Shown here in pieces: positions 44,050-53,706 of a DNA stretch of 64,000 bases. The DNA is from Terriglobales bacterium (GTDB lineage Bacteria; Acidobacteriota; Terriglobia; Terriglobales; Acidobacteriaceae), in NCBI GenBank assembly GCA_035487355.1, contig DATHMF010000086.1, positions 1 through 64,000 of the forward strand, read 5' to 3'. How positions within the stretch are numbered: position 1 is the first letter of the stretch; each line of letters begins with the position of its first letter. The translations under genes and the position numbers were made by a program. The notes below the pieces were generated by a model. That model ran no database searches, had not been told where the DNA came from, and saw only the letters and a list, made by a program, of their open reading frames with translations.

Positions 44050-44179
44050 TGCCAAACGGGTGAGCTTTTGGTGAGCGCTGTCCCGCGCGAACCAAAAGCG
44101 AGGGCGTAGCAGCCTTGTTCTGGCTGCGGAGCCCTTATAGAAACGACGACTGCGGACTAAGGACTGAGGACTAGACCTC
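44050..44179. repeat. Dispersed repeat GAGGGCGTAGCAG/TGCGGAGCCC
   Basis: Blocks GCGAGGGCGTAGCAGCC and TGCGGAGCCCTT, then GGACTGAGGACTAG. The same words recur at 47176-47275 and 47340-47350. Non-coding, between regulator and kinase. Confidence 0.45.
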
Positions 44180-46060
44180 ATGCGTCTGAAAACCAAGCTC
44201 GTACTGGCCATCAGCGGCATGGTGATGGCGCTGGTGGTGGCCTCTTCCAGCATTTACGTGCTGCAGATAGTCCATCAGCGCGTACAGGATACTTACGACA
44301 ACGGCGACTTTGTCGCCCACCAGATTTTCTTCGTCACCCATGAGGCGCTGGAAGCAGATCTCAGCAGCACCCAGGTAGATACCGGCAATCCGCAGGCCGT
44401 ACGCGAAGCCACAGAAGAAATTCTTCAGACTGATCCTGGCCTGAACTCCCTCATGCAGTCTATCGTGGGATACTCGCGTCCCATCTATGACGTAGCCATT
44501 GCCGGTCCTGATGGTCGCGCTCTGCTTCACACCGATTCGATGGTTGCATTGAGCGGCAATCCCCTGCCCGTGCGTGAAAATTTCAAGGTCGTACGCGACG
44601 GCAGCTTTCGTCAGCAGCTTGCCATGGTCTACGGTCCCCCCAAGGTCTATGAAATAAGCGTTCCCATCGAGCGCGATGGCGCTCCCTTCGGCTCGGTGCG
44701 TGTGGGAATTTCAACTGTATTTCTCAAGAGCGAGCTGCGTCCCCAGCTCAATCATGCCCTGCTGCTCTCCGGAATCGCGATTCTGGTTACCTTCATTCTG
44801 GCGGCATTGCTTTCTAACGTTGCCCTTCGGCCCCTGGTTCTGATTGGCCGGCGACTCGATCTGATGACCGGCGGAGCGCCCGAGCCTGAACACGAAGCGG
44901 CGCGCGGCGATGAAGTTGGCATGGTGACCACCAAGATCAACCGCCTGGGGAAGCAGATGCGCGACGTAAAGGAGATCTTCAGCGCCCTCAAAGACAACCT
45001 CGACCAGATCATGGCCAATCTGCAGGATGGATTGATTCTGTTCACCCGCGACTCCAAGGCCATTCTGGTCAGCGCGGCGGTAGAAAATTTTCTCGGAGTT
45101 TCGCGTGAACTCATGCTGGGCCACAACGTAGACGAATTCTTTCTCAAAGATACTGCCCTGGGCCGGACCGTGCTCGACAGCTTTGAATCGCATACGCCCA
45201 TCGCGCAACGAGAAGTTGAAACGGAAGACGGCAGCCGCGTTATGGTGAGTCTGGATTTTATTGAAGAGGGCGGCGAGCGTATTGGCGCGTTATTGACCCT
45301 GCGGGATGCCGAGTCGGTGCGCCGCATCGAAAGCGAGATTGAACTCTCCCATCGTCTGGCGGCGATTGGCAGGCTTGCTTCCGGCGTAGGACACGAGGTC
45401 AAGAACCCCATCAACGCCATCGTGGTGCACCTTGAGCTTCTTCGCCAGAAGCTGCAGCAGGCCGATCCGGCAACCCGCCGCCACATGGATGTCATTGGCA
45501 GCGAGATTCATAGACTCGACCGCGTAGTGCAGATGCTGGTGGATTTCACCCGCCCGGTGGAGCTGCGCCTTACTGAGCTTGACGTTCGCAAGCTTGTGGA
45601 TGACGTAACCCAACTGGCCTCGCCCGACGCCGCTCGCCAGGGAGTGAAGATCGAGCGTCAGCTTCCTGTCGAGTCCCTGCTGGCGCGTGCCGATTCTGAC
45701 CTGCTTAAGCAGGCTCTCTTGAATGTCGTGCTGAATGGAGTGCAGGCCATGCCCCAGGGAGGAACTCTAAGCATCCGGGCATCGAAAGAAGACGATGAAA
45801 TTATGGTTGAAGTACGCGACCAGGGCAGCGGCATCCCTGCCGAAATTCGCGACAAGATTTATGACCTTTACTTCACCACGAAGAAGACTGGCACAGGAAT
45901 CGGTCTGGCCATGACCTACAAGGTCATGCAACTGCACCACGGTTCGGTGGATTTTGAGTCCGGCGATGGCCGGGGAACCAGCTTTCGTTTGCGGCTGCCC
46001 TTGTTGGGGGCTGTTACTGACTCACGTGAGTTTGCAGTGCCTGTGCCAAAAAAATTGTGA
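44180..46060 (+). CDS. Sensor histidine kinase (HAMP-PAS-HisKA-HATPase)
   Basis: 626 aa. TM1 at about 8-29, a periplasmic sensor domain of about 160 aa (double-Cache-like), TM2 at about 195-215, HAMP (LRPLVLIGRRLDLMTG), a PAS-like domain (about 275-385), HisKA with phospho-acceptor H405 in ASGVGHEVKNPINAIVVH, and an HATPase_c (N box LLNVVLNGVQAM, G1 DQGSGIP, G2 TGTGIGLAM). It pairs with the upstream NtrC-type regulator; probably senses an extracytoplasmic cue. Signal unknown. Confidence 0.94.
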   Translation: MRLKTKLVLAISGMVMALVVASSSIYVLQIVHQRVQDTYDNGDFVAHQIFFVTHEALEADLSSTQVDTGNPQAVREATEEILQTDPGLNSLMQSIVGYSRPIYDVAIAGPDGRALLHTDSMVALSGNPLPVRENFKVVRDGSFRQQLAMVYGPPKVYEISVPIERDGAPFGSVRVGISTVFLKSELRPQLNHALLLSGIAILVTFILAALLSNVALRPLVLIGRRLDLMTGGAPEPEHEAARGDEVGMVTTKINRLGKQMRDVKEIFSALKDNLDQIMANLQDGLILFTRDSKAILVSAAVENFLGVSRELMLGHNVDEFFLKDTALGRTVLDSFESHTPIAQREVETEDGSRVMVSLDFIEEGGERIGALLTLRDAESVRRIESEIELSHRLAAIGRLASGVGHEVKNPINAIVVHLELLRQKLQQADPATRRHMDVIGSEIHRLDRVVQMLVDFTRPVELRLTELDVRKLVDDVTQLASPDAARQGVKIERQLPVESLLARADSDLLKQALLNVVLNGVQAMPQGGTLSIRASKEDDEIMVEVRDQGSGIPAEIRDKIYDLYFTTKKTGTGIGLAMTYKVMQLHHGSVDFESGDGRGTSFRLRLPLLGAVTDSREFAVPVPKKL

Positions 46061-46335
46061 TGGGTGATGCAGTACAGCAGCAACCTTATTTTGGCTGAAT
46101 AAGTACTTAGAACGTGTTTCAAAAATGGTATGAGAACTCAATTTTGTGGGCACCGGAAGGACGAACAACCCCGAAGGGGTGACGTATTATAGCCCAGCGC
46201 TTTCAGCGCTGGGTATTGTGGGAAACAATTCGTAGTCCCGTTAGGGACGACGCTATGCCTTCGACTTCTCACACAGTCTCTTTAACCGCTGAGGGCTGTG
46301 CCGCGAGCATTTTTTGAAACACGACTCTAGATCAA
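46061..46335. repeat. Cluster of three small hairpins, dispersed repeat
   Basis: CCCC-GAA-GGGG (46169-46179), CCCAGCGC-TTTCA-GCGCTGGG (46193-46213) and GTCCC-GTTA-GGGAC (46235-46248) lie in order. This hairpin-rich block resembles dispersed extragenic repeats in related genomes. I see no gene or RNA family. Confidence 0.55.
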
Positions 46336-46410
46336 TTGGCCTATGAGACACTGAAACCGCTTAGCGGCCAAAAAAACTCAAGTGCACGATACAATGGAAG
46401 AATTGTTGCG

Positions 46411-47085
46411 ATGAAACGCCACTCGTCCCAGCTCGGAATCTGGTTGCTCGCAGCCACAGCCTTGATTACTGGCTGCAATAAGAAGAAACAGCCTACAGTC
46501 GCGCCGCAAGCAAAAGCGCCTACGGTTTCGTCTCCGCAACCTGCTACACAGCCGGCCACGATAACTCAACCGCCTGCGACTACTGCTCCGGCGAATCAAA
46601 CCGCTACTACCACTCCGTCGGCCTCCAAGCCCAAAGCCAAGCCAAAGACTAAACACAACCACGCCAAGAAAACTGCTCCGGCAACGAATCCTCCCGCGAG
46701 CAAAGAAGCCAACGCAACCCCTGCACCTGCCGTCTTGGCAGCACCGATGACAACGGCTACGCCTGCGCCCAATACACCTGACAAACCTGAAAAAACTGTA
46801 GTCCACGATGGCGGAACGTCCGAGCCTCCGGGGGCAATTCTTCCCGGCATCGACCAGAATGAAGCCAACCGGCAGCGCGAGGCGACAGAGAAACTCCTGC
46901 TCTCTACAGACGACGCCCTCAAGGGCATCAACCGTACATTGACGGTTGACGAGCAAGCCATGGTGGCACAGATTCGCAATTACATGACGCAATCACGCGC
47001 CGCCACCACTGACGGCGACCTGCTGCGCGCCAACAACCTCGCCGTCAAAGCCCACCTGCTCACCGACGAGCTCATCAAGCGCTGA
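46411..47085 (+). CDS. Pro/Ala/Thr-rich lipoprotein
   Basis: 224 aa from ATG 46411 (the open frame starts at 46336 but the lipoprotein signal begins here). Signal with lipobox LITGC (cleavage before Cys22). Residues 25-145 are a Pro/Ala/Thr/Lys-rich disordered linker; the last 80 aa are helical (NEANRQREATEKLLLSTDDA to LAVKAHLLTDELIKR), probably a coiled coil. It could span the periplasm and touch peptidoglycan. No recognised family. It follows the two-component pair. Confidence 0.72.
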   Translation: MKRHSSQLGIWLLAATALITGCNKKKQPTVAPQAKAPTVSSPQPATQPATITQPPATTAPANQTATTTPSASKPKAKPKTKHNHAKKTAPATNPPASKEANATPAPAVLAAPMTTATPAPNTPDKPEKTVVHDGGTSEPPGAILPGIDQNEANRQREATEKLLLSTDDALKGINRTLTVDEQAMVAQIRNYMTQSRAATTDGDLLRANNLAVKAHLLTDELIKR

Positions 47086-47359
47086 GGAGCTTCAGCTCCA
47101 AGAATGGTACCATTCTGATATCAAAACATTGCTTTCCTGGAAACGACAGGCCATCATTGTGCTAAACGTGTCTCTAGGGTGAGCCCAATGCGAGCGCCGG
47201 ATAGAGCGAGCAGTGGGCGAGGGCGTAGCACCCCGAGCGAAGTCGAGGGGGCTGCGGAGCCCTCAGAACAACGTTTACGCATTTCAGAATGCGGGGCTCG
47301 CGCCCATTTGGTCTTTGAAAATTCGATTCATAGTTCTGAGGACTGAGGACTCTGGCGGC

Positions 47360-47441
47360 ACTTGCTGCTAGTGCACCATATTTCTTCGATATGTCATTGA
47401 TTAACTGTGACTTAGTATCTATACGGCCTATTTCAGCAAGT
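47360..47441. repeat. 82-bp dispersed element, copy C (opposite orientation)
   Basis: ACTTGCTG at the left and CAGCAAGT at the right are inverted repeats. Its reverse complement aligns with copy A (17821-17903) with few changes through TAATCAATG and ATGGTGCACT, confirming a family. Confidence 0.65.
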
Positions 47442-47522
47442 GGGGTTGAGGCCATCTCTCCGAAGGACGAAGCCGGAGTTTTTCCTGAGGACTGAGAACT
47501 GACGACTGAAGACTGCTCTCCT

Positions 47523-47654
47523 GCAAGTGATATCTATCCAGTAAACACCTCAGACTATCTCAGCAAGTGTCCGCCGCAAAAGCGACTTTCCCCAGTAAAT
47601 ATGCGGCGATCATGGTTGTTTCAGGTGGTTCCAACCACTTGCAGCAAGTGGGGG
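47523..47654. repeat. Diverged relatives of the ACTTGCTG element (copy D)
   Basis: CTTGCAGCAAGTGGGGG at the right end and CAGCAAGTGTCC / CTGCAAGTGATA internally repeat the element's ends, with CCAGTAAA shared in the inner part. Probably two partial copies in tandem. Confidence 0.4.
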
Positions 47655-47725
47655 TCGGATGCCGAGTTTTGGGCCGGAAAAACAGGATAGTGAAAATAAC
47701 TAAAAGGTAAAGTACTGAGGACTTC

Positions 47726-49093
47726 CTAAGCCCTTTTTTGTGCCAGCACGAGTCCGCGCGGGGTGGGCATAAGCAAGACCGAGATCAGCCCTTCCTGTTC
47801 CATCTTCAAGGCTGCCTCGCGTACGGTTTTGAGATGCGAACTGGCATCGTGCATCAGGATCAAGCCATCGGAGCTCATCTGGGGAAGAAAGTACCGAACC
47901 TCCTGTTCGCGGATTTCAATGGCACTGTCGCTGAAAAATATGTTGATAGGGCCATTGACCTTCATTTCCAGGCTCGATTCATTGCGCAGGTCAATCCATT
48001 TTTTCAGGCCGGATTCCTGAATGCGCTCGCGTGCCTTGGCATACACCAGCGGATCAAACTCGCACGTCACAATCTTTCCAAATCCGTTTTGCTTCACGCC
48101 TTCAGCCATCCACAGCGTGCTGATTCCCATAAATGTCCCGGTCTCGACAATGAGCTGCGGCTTGGTGGTGGTCACCAGCGACTGCAGAAACTCCAGCACC
48201 TCGACTTCGGCGGTCATGGAATCAAACATGCGCCAGCGCTCTGGGTTCGGACACTCCGCCGTAGCCTTGTGATACTCGGGTTGCACCACATCGCCCTTCT
48301 GGCTGGAATGGCGCAGGATACGGTGCTCCTGCTTCTCGCCTTTGAATCCCCTTCGGATGTAGAACAGGATCACCACGCCTACGATCATCGAAAGAAACGC
48401 CACTAACTGTGCGTTACTGAACAATCCAAACACCGAACGCGGATTGATCCGGATAAACTCCACCAGAAAACGTGCCAGCCCCGTCCAGATAAAATATTCG
48501 GCAATTACCTCACCCTGCGGACGCGGTTTGCGCAACGACTTGCTGCCCAGCTTCCACAGGTAAAGGAAAATCACCAGGCCAACAAGAAATTCATAGATAG
48601 GCGTCGGATGCACGCGCTCCGTAGTCGGAACCAGTCCGTTGGGAAAGCTCATGCCCCAGGGCAAAGACGTTGGAATGCCGTAGTCTCCATCGCCTGAGAC
48701 CAGGCATCCGATGCGCCCTATTGCATATCCCAGGGCTGCGGCAGGCGCGGCCACGTCAAACATGGTGGCAATCGGGATCTTGTAGTGCCGCGCCAGCCAC
48801 AACAGGCTCAGAATTCCGGCAATCAGGCCTCCTGCCCAGGCAAAACCTTCGCGGCTGAACAGTTCAGCGGCAGGATGCGCGAACAGATCGGCAGGGCGCT
48901 CCAGCACGTGATAAAGCTTGGCTCCTACGATGCCGGCCAGCGCCGTGACCAGAATGATCGTGTCGGCAACGTCCGGCAGCTTGCGCCGTAGCATGTCGGC
49001 ACGAAGCACAAAGTAAGCGATGAGAGTGCCAATCGCCACCAGGATGCCGTACGTCCCTAACTCCAACGGTCCGATGTGAATAAATGGATACAA
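47726..49093 (-). CDS. lgt: Lgt - class I methyltransferase fusion protein
   Basis: 455 aa. Residues 1-250 are prolipoprotein diacylglyceryl transferase: seven TM helices with GIVGAKLYHVLE, WAGGLIAGILSLLWLARHYK, the catalytic-motif RIGCLVSGDGDYG and PTPIYEFLVGLVI, GLARFLVEFIR. Residues 260-455 are a Methyltransf_24-like SAM domain (IVETGTFMGISTLWMAEG, TCEFDPLVYAKARERI, DGLILMHDASSH). Lgt normally ends at about 290 aa; the second domain is an unusual fusion. Motifs are intact in both halves, so both could work. A frame join by assembly error cannot be excluded. Confidence 0.85.
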   Translation of the reverse strand: MYPFIHIGPLELGTYGILVAIGTLIAYFVLRADMLRRKLPDVADTIILVTALAGIVGAKLYHVLERPADLFAHPAAELFSREGFAWAGGLIAGILSLLWLARHYKIPIATMFDVAAPAAALGYAIGRIGCLVSGDGDYGIPTSLPWGMSFPNGLVPTTERVHPTPIYEFLVGLVIFLYLWKLGSKSLRKPRPQGEVIAEYFIWTGLARFLVEFIRINPRSVFGLFSNAQLVAFLSMIVGVVILFYIRRGFKGEKQEHRILRHSSQKGDVVQPEYHKATAECPNPERWRMFDSMTAEVEVLEFLQSLVTTTKPQLIVETGTFMGISTLWMAEGVKQNGFGKIVTCEFDPLVYAKARERIQESGLKKWIDLRNESSLEMKVNGPINIFFSDSAIEIREQEVRYFLPQMSSDGLILMHDASSHLKTVREAALKMEQEGLISVLLMPTPRGLVLAQKRA

Positions 49094-49285
49094 AAAAATC
49101 CTCGTTCCAAAAAAAGATTCTCATATTCAGTATATGTCAGCAGCTTTTCCAACAAGAAGGCTCGCACGCTTTCATAAATCTGCGCTCATCTGCGTTAATC
49201 TGCGGCAAATGTTTTTTGCTTCGCTCCCAAAATTCACTCGGTGCTCAAGAAGCTCAACAACCCATTCCCTCCACGCAGCACAAAG

Positions 49286-50587
49286 ATGCGATACATTGGA
49301 AGTATGCGTAAAATTCTGCAAAGCCGCGCCATGCGGTTCATCTTTGCCGCCAATCTTATCTCCATGATTGGCAGCGGGATGAACGCCGCCGCCGTCTTCT
49401 GGCACGTGCTGCAGATCACGCACTCGGAAATGGCTTTAGGCAAGTTGCTTCTGTTACAGACGATTCCTGCGCTATTTCTGCTTCCCTTCTCCGGTCTAGT
49501 GATTGACCGCGAGGACCGCCGGCACCTGATCCTGATCCTCGATTTTGCGCGTGGCAGCATCACGCTGGCTGTTGCCATCCTGGCATTGCGCGGCGAGGTG
49601 CAAACCTGGCACCTGTACGCCATGTTCACGTTGGTCTCAGCCGGCTTCTGGCTATTTTGGCCGACCATGAACGCTCTGCTGCAGGAGGTCACGCCTTCCG
49701 ACCAGTACGTCCAATCCAATAACTTTCTGATGGCCAGCTTCCAGGGGGGATGGCTCATCGCCGGCGCGCTCGTCGGCTTCGTCTATGACCACATCGGACT
49801 GGGCTGGATCCTGGTGATTGACTTCTCCACCTACGTCATTTCTTTCTTGTGTTACTACAACGTTCGCAAAGGACGTCACGTTGTAGCTCGCCTGCAACCA
49901 GAAGCCGCCGACCCGGCAGCTTCGCAGTCTCAACCCCCTGCTGAAGAGGGTACCTGGACAAAATATTTTCACGAGCTTTCCGAAGGCATTCATTACCTCA
50001 AGGGCAAGCCTCACCTGCAATTGGTCGGGTTGGGCTGGGCGCTCTTTATCGGGGCCATGCTGACTCAGGGCGCTGTGACCGCTCCGCTCAGCGACCGCAT
50101 CATGCACGCCGGCGCCGTCGGATACGGATGGTTCAATGGCGGCTGGGGAATCGGGGCCTTCACCAGCGCACTTTATTCTCCCTGGCTGATTAAGCACTTG
50201 CATGCCCACCGCTCCGCCGGGATCGGGCTGGGCGTCTTGGCAATATGCCTTGTGGTGCTGCCTTTCTCGCAGTTTCTTGCCATTGCTGTTCTTGTTTACG
50301 TGGTCATGGGTTCAGGCCGAGGCATCACCCACACCGCTCTTGCCAGCGAGATGATGGAGATTGTGCCCAAGCATTTCATGGGACGCGTGCAGAACACCTT
50401 CTACTTCCTGGGGACCATCCTGCAACTCTTCCTGGGGATAGGCGTTGCCACTGTCGCCCACCGCATCAGCCTGACCTTGGCCTTCGCCTGCATCGGCGGC
50501 ATCTATGCGCTGGCCTGCACCGCGGTCATGTGGCCGGTGGAACGCAAAGCCCGGGCCATGCGCGTCAGTGCGCCCGAATCGCTGTAG
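49286..50587 (+). CDS. MFS transporter (EntS/MFS_3-like)
   Basis: About 433 aa from ATG 49286; the frame continues up to 49241. Twelve TM helices of the MFS_3 type: [20 protein letters not shown], motif A-like [20 protein letters not shown] and the second half [20 protein letters not shown]. Members export siderophores or drugs; substrate unknown. ATG 49304 is an alternative. It stands between the Lgt fusion and fabI, unlinked to either functionally. Confidence 0.87.
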   Translation: MRYIGSMRKILQSRAMRFIFAANLISMIGSGMNAAAVFWHVLQITHSEMALGKLLLLQTIPALFLLPFSGLVIDREDRRHLILILDFARGSITLAVAILALRGEVQTWHLYAMFTLVSAGFWLFWPTMNALLQEVTPSDQYVQSNNFLMASFQGGWLIAGALVGFVYDHIGLGWILVIDFSTYVISFLCYYNVRKGRHVVARLQPEAADPAASQSQPPAEEGTWTKYFHELSEGIHYLKGKPHLQLVGLGWALFIGAMLTQGAVTAPLSDRIMHAGAVGYGWFNGGWGIGAFTSALYSPWLIKHLHAHRSAGIGLGVLAICLVVLPFSQFLAIAVLVYVVMGSGRGITHTALASEMMEIVPKHFMGRVQNTFYFLGTILQLFLGIGVATVAHRISLTLAFACIGGIYALACTAVMWPVERKARAMRVSAPESL

Positions 50588-50649
50588 TGCTGACGGCCGA
50601 TCGCTCAGCTCAATTTGTTATCCTAAAAGTTCTTTTTTATGGAGAAAAC

Positions 50650-51420
50650 ATGTCCAATAGTATGGAAGGACGCACTGCAGTCGTATTCGGAGTCGCCAAC
50701 AAGCGCAGCATCGCCTGGGCCATCGCGCAGGCCCTGCAGCAAGCGGGAGCCAAGCTGGCCATCACCTATCAGAACGAGAGGCTGGAGCAGGAAGCCAAAG
50801 ATCTGATTGAAGCCCTGCCCGGCGCCGAGGCTTTTCGCTGTGACGTCTCGCGCGACGAAGAAATTGACCGGCTCTTCTCCCAACTCAAGGAGAAATACGG
50901 GACTCTACATACGCTTGTGCATAGCGTCGCCTTCGCTCCCGCCGAAGAGCTGAAAGGCGACTTCGTGAATACCACGCGTGAAGGCTTCCGCATCGCCCAC
51001 GACGTGAGCGTGTATTCCTTCATCGCCCTGGCGCGCGCCGCCGCACCCTTAATGCAGCAGGGTGGCAGCATGATTACAATGACCTACTACGGCGCAGAAA
51101 AAGTGGTCCCTAACTACAACGTCATGGGCGTGGCCAAGGCGGCGCTTGAGGCCACGGTACGCTATCTGGCCGACAGTCTGGGCAAGCAGAACATCCGGGT
51201 AAACGCGATCTCTGCTGGCCCCATCATGACTCTCGCTGCTCGCGGCATCCCCGGCGTGAGAGACATGTTTAAGTCCCACGCCGAACGCGCTCCCTTGAAG
51301 CGGAATGTGGATGTCAACGAGGTTGGCTCGACCGCACTCTTTCTGGCTTCAGACGCCGGCAGCGGCATCACCGGCGAAACCATCTACGTGGATTGCGGCT
51401 ACAACATCATGGGATTCTGA
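50650..51420 (+). CDS. fabI: Enoyl-[acyl-carrier-protein] reductase (NADH), FabI
   Basis: Reduces trans-2-enoyl-ACP in the last step of fatty-acid elongation. 256 aa from ATG 50650, with GGAGAAAAC just upstream; the longer open frame to 50245 is a shadow of the MFS gene and is rejected. Family features: [20 protein letters not shown], catalytic Tyr/Lys in [19 protein letters not shown], and [10 protein letters not shown]. The FabI-type spacing Y-x6-K holds, so triclosan-type inhibitors would be expected to act on it. Confidence 0.95.
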   Translation: MSNSMEGRTAVVFGVANKRSIAWAIAQALQQAGAKLAITYQNERLEQEAKDLIEALPGAEAFRCDVSRDEEIDRLFSQLKEKYGTLHTLVHSVAFAPAEELKGDFVNTTREGFRIAHDVSVYSFIALARAAAPLMQQGGSMITMTYYGAEKVVPNYNVMGVAKAALEATVRYLADSLGKQNIRVNAISAGPIMTLAARGIPGVRDMFKSHAERAPLKRNVDVNEVGSTALFLASDAGSGITGETIYVDCGYNIMGF

Positions 51421-51459
51421 GGATTAAAGATTTACGATTTATGGCTAGAGTCAGTCCCA

Positions 51460-51597
51460 CTATTTCATTTTGCCCTTCGGTTTTTTCTCGGCGCCCACCG
51501 CAAGCGTCTTCTTCAGCTCGCGCAACTTTTCGCGCATCTTGAGCCGCGCTCTGCGCTGGCGATTGTCCCGTGATTTGTCTCCATTGTTTAATGACAT
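51460..51597 (-). CDS. Small basic protein, 45 aa
   Basis: AAAGGAGGATATT precedes ATG 51597. The product is a strongly charged helix: MSLNNGDKSRDNRQRRARL, then KMREKLRELKKTLAV and a Lys-rich end. No family is recognised; the 125-aa frame that includes it has an N-terminus antisense to tsaE and is rejected. It could bind nucleic acid or a ribosome. Confidence 0.65.
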   Translation of the reverse strand: MSLNNGDKSRDNRQRRARLKMREKLRELKKTLAVGAEKKPKGKMK

Positions 51598-51676
51598 TGT
51601 GAAATATCCTCCTTTAGCATCGTACAACATACGCTCCAAGCGAAGAGAGAAATGACGGTATGACATCGTGGGAAAA

Positions 51677-52114
51677 TCAAGGCGTCTGCAACACCGTAAT
51701 CCGTCTTTGGTTCTCGCCTGTCCTCTCAATAGCAATCTCCACATCGCGCTCTTTGCAGAAGCGCTCAAACTTTTCGCCCCACTCGATGATGACGAGGCTG
51801 CGTGCACCGAACAGATCGTCGATGCCGAGCGTTTCAAGTTCGCGTTGTGTATCTATGCGATAAAGGTCTATGTGGTAAATTTCGGCTTGCGGCGAGTGGT
51901 ATTCGTGAATCAGAGTAAAGGTCGGGCTGGTGACTTCTTCTTGCGAAGCTGCTTTAAATCCTTCAACTACTCCTTTAACTAAAGTGGTCTTCCCTGCTCC
52001 TAAATCTCCTTTTAGTAAAACCAATTTAGGCGGTCCTAGCTGCCCAGAAAACTCCCGCCCTAAGGCTATAGTTTCCTCTGCTGAAGAAGTGTTGAAGACT
52101 TTCTCCACACTCAC
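51677..52114 (-). CDS. tsaE: tRNA threonylcarbamoyladenosine biosynthesis protein TsaE
   Basis: An ATPase needed with TsaB/TsaD for t6A at position 37 of ANN-decoding tRNAs. 145 aa: P-loop LLKGDLGAGKTTLVKG at about 33-48, SPTFTLIHEYHS, YHIDLYRID and VIIEWGEKF, the usual order. The start overlaps nnrDE by four bases. tsaB/tsaD are not nearby. Confidence 0.94.
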   Translation of the reverse strand: MSVEKVFNTSSAEETIALGREFSGQLGPPKLVLLKGDLGAGKTTLVKGVVEGFKAASQEEVTSPTFTLIHEYHSPQAEIYHIDLYRIDTQRELETLGIDDLFGARSLVIIEWGEKFERFCKERDVEIAIERTGENQRRITVLQTP

Positions 52115-53706
52115 TGACGTTTCCGTGCGCGTCCGAGTGTGAGACTTACCGGACGATTCGTAAGCTGGTCTGAAGCCTGAATCGCATGCGGAATTTGCTG
52201 GATAATATCTTCAGCAAGGACCGAGCGCTCTCCCAGCGACCTCGCCGCCAAATCACCGCTGAGGCCATGGATATGCACCGCCGCAAGCACTGCATTAAAC
52301 AAATGATCTGGGCTCTGTGCGATGAATCCTGCGACCATTCCGGTCAGCACATCTCCCGATCCGCCCTTGGCCATTGCCGGGTTTCCCGTCATGTTGACCC
52401 AAACCATTCCTTCCGGATCTGCCACCAAGGTTCTGTGTCCTTTTAAGACAAGAACCAGCCGATGCTCTGCCGCAAATTTGCGCGCGATTTCCACCCGATT
52501 GCTCTCAATTTCATCCACGGAGAGTCCCGTCAAGCGCGCCATTTCTTTAGGGTGCGGCGTCAGGATCAGAGGGCGCTGCTTCCCGTTCAGCAGATTGGCT
52601 TTTCCTTCAAAGGCATTTAGACCATCGGCATCAATGACTACCGGAACTTTGGCATGGGCCACGATGGCATGCACGGATTGTTCCGCCTCAGGCGCGCGGG
52701 AAATTCCCGGACCGATGGCAACTACAGTCTTGCCGACTAAAACTTTCTTGATTGCACTTTCTTGCGAAGAAATTGCTATCGCGCCTGCTTCGTTCTCAGG
52801 GAGAGGTACTGTCATCAGCTCCGGGGCAAAACCCGCTACGGTCGGCAAGACCGATTTAGGAGTTGCCGCAGTCGTCAGCCCAGCGCCCACACGCATGGCT
52901 GCTATGGCTGCCATGGCTGCGGCACCGGCCTTGCCGGTTGAGCCTCCCATGACCAGCACATGGCCAAAGAGTCCTTTGTGGGCGTCCCACGGCCTAGGGA
53001 CCCAGAGCGTGTGGAGATCGTTTTTCGTGATCACTTCCAGCTTCAATTTCGACTGGATCGCGTTACGGGGAGAGCCGATTTGAGCAACTACAACCGGGTG
53101 CGGAGTCAGGTTCAGAAAAACATGAGCAGGTTTGGGAGCGGTAAAAGTGACAACGCCATTGGAAAACGCCCAAATTGTCTTTCTTATCTTCTTCATGTCG
53201 GTTTCATCGGCATCAATTCCCGAGGGGATATCCACGGAAACCACCGGGCGCGTACCGTTGATGAGTTCACAAGCCTTGGTATGGAAAGGTGTGAGCGGAG
53301 GACGAAAACCAGTGCCGAAAATCGCATCCACCAGCACGTTTGCATTCGCCACCAGCATTGCCGATTCCTGCTCCAGTTCCTTTATATTGCGCGCACAAAC
53401 CGCAGCCACCGGCAATCTTTCGAACATGACGGCGGCATCGCCCTTCAACTCTTTCGGATCAGCCAAAAGCAGCACCAGCACGTTCTTTCCGGAGTCATAA
53501 AGTTTGCGGGCGGCCACAAATCCATCGCCGCCATTGTTGCCCTTGCCGCAAATCACCCCAATTTCTTCCGCTTTTGGGTATTGCTCCAATACAAACTCGG
53601 CTACCGCTGCACCCGCATTTTCCATGAGGGTAAGCGAAGGTATGCCATATTTTTCAGTGGTGATGCGGTCAATCTCGCGCATCTCGGCGGTAGTAACAAT
53701 CTTCAT
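52111..53706 (-). CDS. nnrDE: Bifunctional NAD(P)H-hydrate epimerase/dehydratase
   Basis: Repairs hydrated NAD(P)H. 531 aa: N-terminal YjeF_N epimerase (1-210; AGAAVAEFVLEQYP, GKGNNGGDGFVAARKLYDSG) and C-terminal ADP/ATP-dependent dehydratase (225-510; LVMGGSTGKAGAAAMAAIAA, then ILTPHPKEMARLTG, NPAMAKGGSGDVLTGMVAG with catalytic Asp). Both halves look complete. Overlaps tsaE and the channel gene by four bases each. Confidence 0.95.
   Translation of the reverse strand: MKIVTTAEMREIDRITTEKYGIPSLTLMENAGAAVAEFVLEQYPKAEEIGVICGKGNNGGDGFVAARKLYDSGKNVLVLLLADPKELKGDAAVMFERLPVAAVCARNIKELEQESAMLVANANVLVDAIFGTGFRPPLTPFHTKACELINGTRPVVSVDIPSGIDADETDMKKIRKTIWAFSNGVVTFTAPKPAHVFLNLTPHPVVVAQIGSPRNAIQSKLKLEVITKNDLHTLWVPRPWDAHKGLFGHVLVMGGSTGKAGAAAMAAIAAMRVGAGLTTAATPKSVLPTVAGFAPELMTVPLPENEAGAIAISSQESAIKKVLVGKTVVAIGPGISRAPEAEQSVHAIVAHAKVPVVIDADGLNAFEGKANLLNGKQRPLILTPHPKEMARLTGLSVDEIESNRVEIARKFAAEHRLVLVLKGHRTLVADPEGMVWVNMTGNPAMAKGGSGDVLTGMVAGFIAQSPDHLFNAVLAAVHIHGLSGDLAARSLGERSVLAEDIIQQIPHAIQASDQLTNRPVSLTLGRARKRQ

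Larger units (their letters stand above)
47086..47725. repeat. Long non-coding region with copies of the 80-bp element
   Basis: Copy C of the 80-bp element is at 47360-47441 and more divergent related sequence at 47523-47654. GAGGACTGA words repeat nearby. No gene, terminator or RNA is supported. Confidence 0.5.

Noticed and set aside
50245..50649. 391-aa ORF covering fabI and the end of the MFS gene
   Set aside because: The first 135 residues are an out-of-frame shadow of the MFS gene; FabI starts at ATG 50650.
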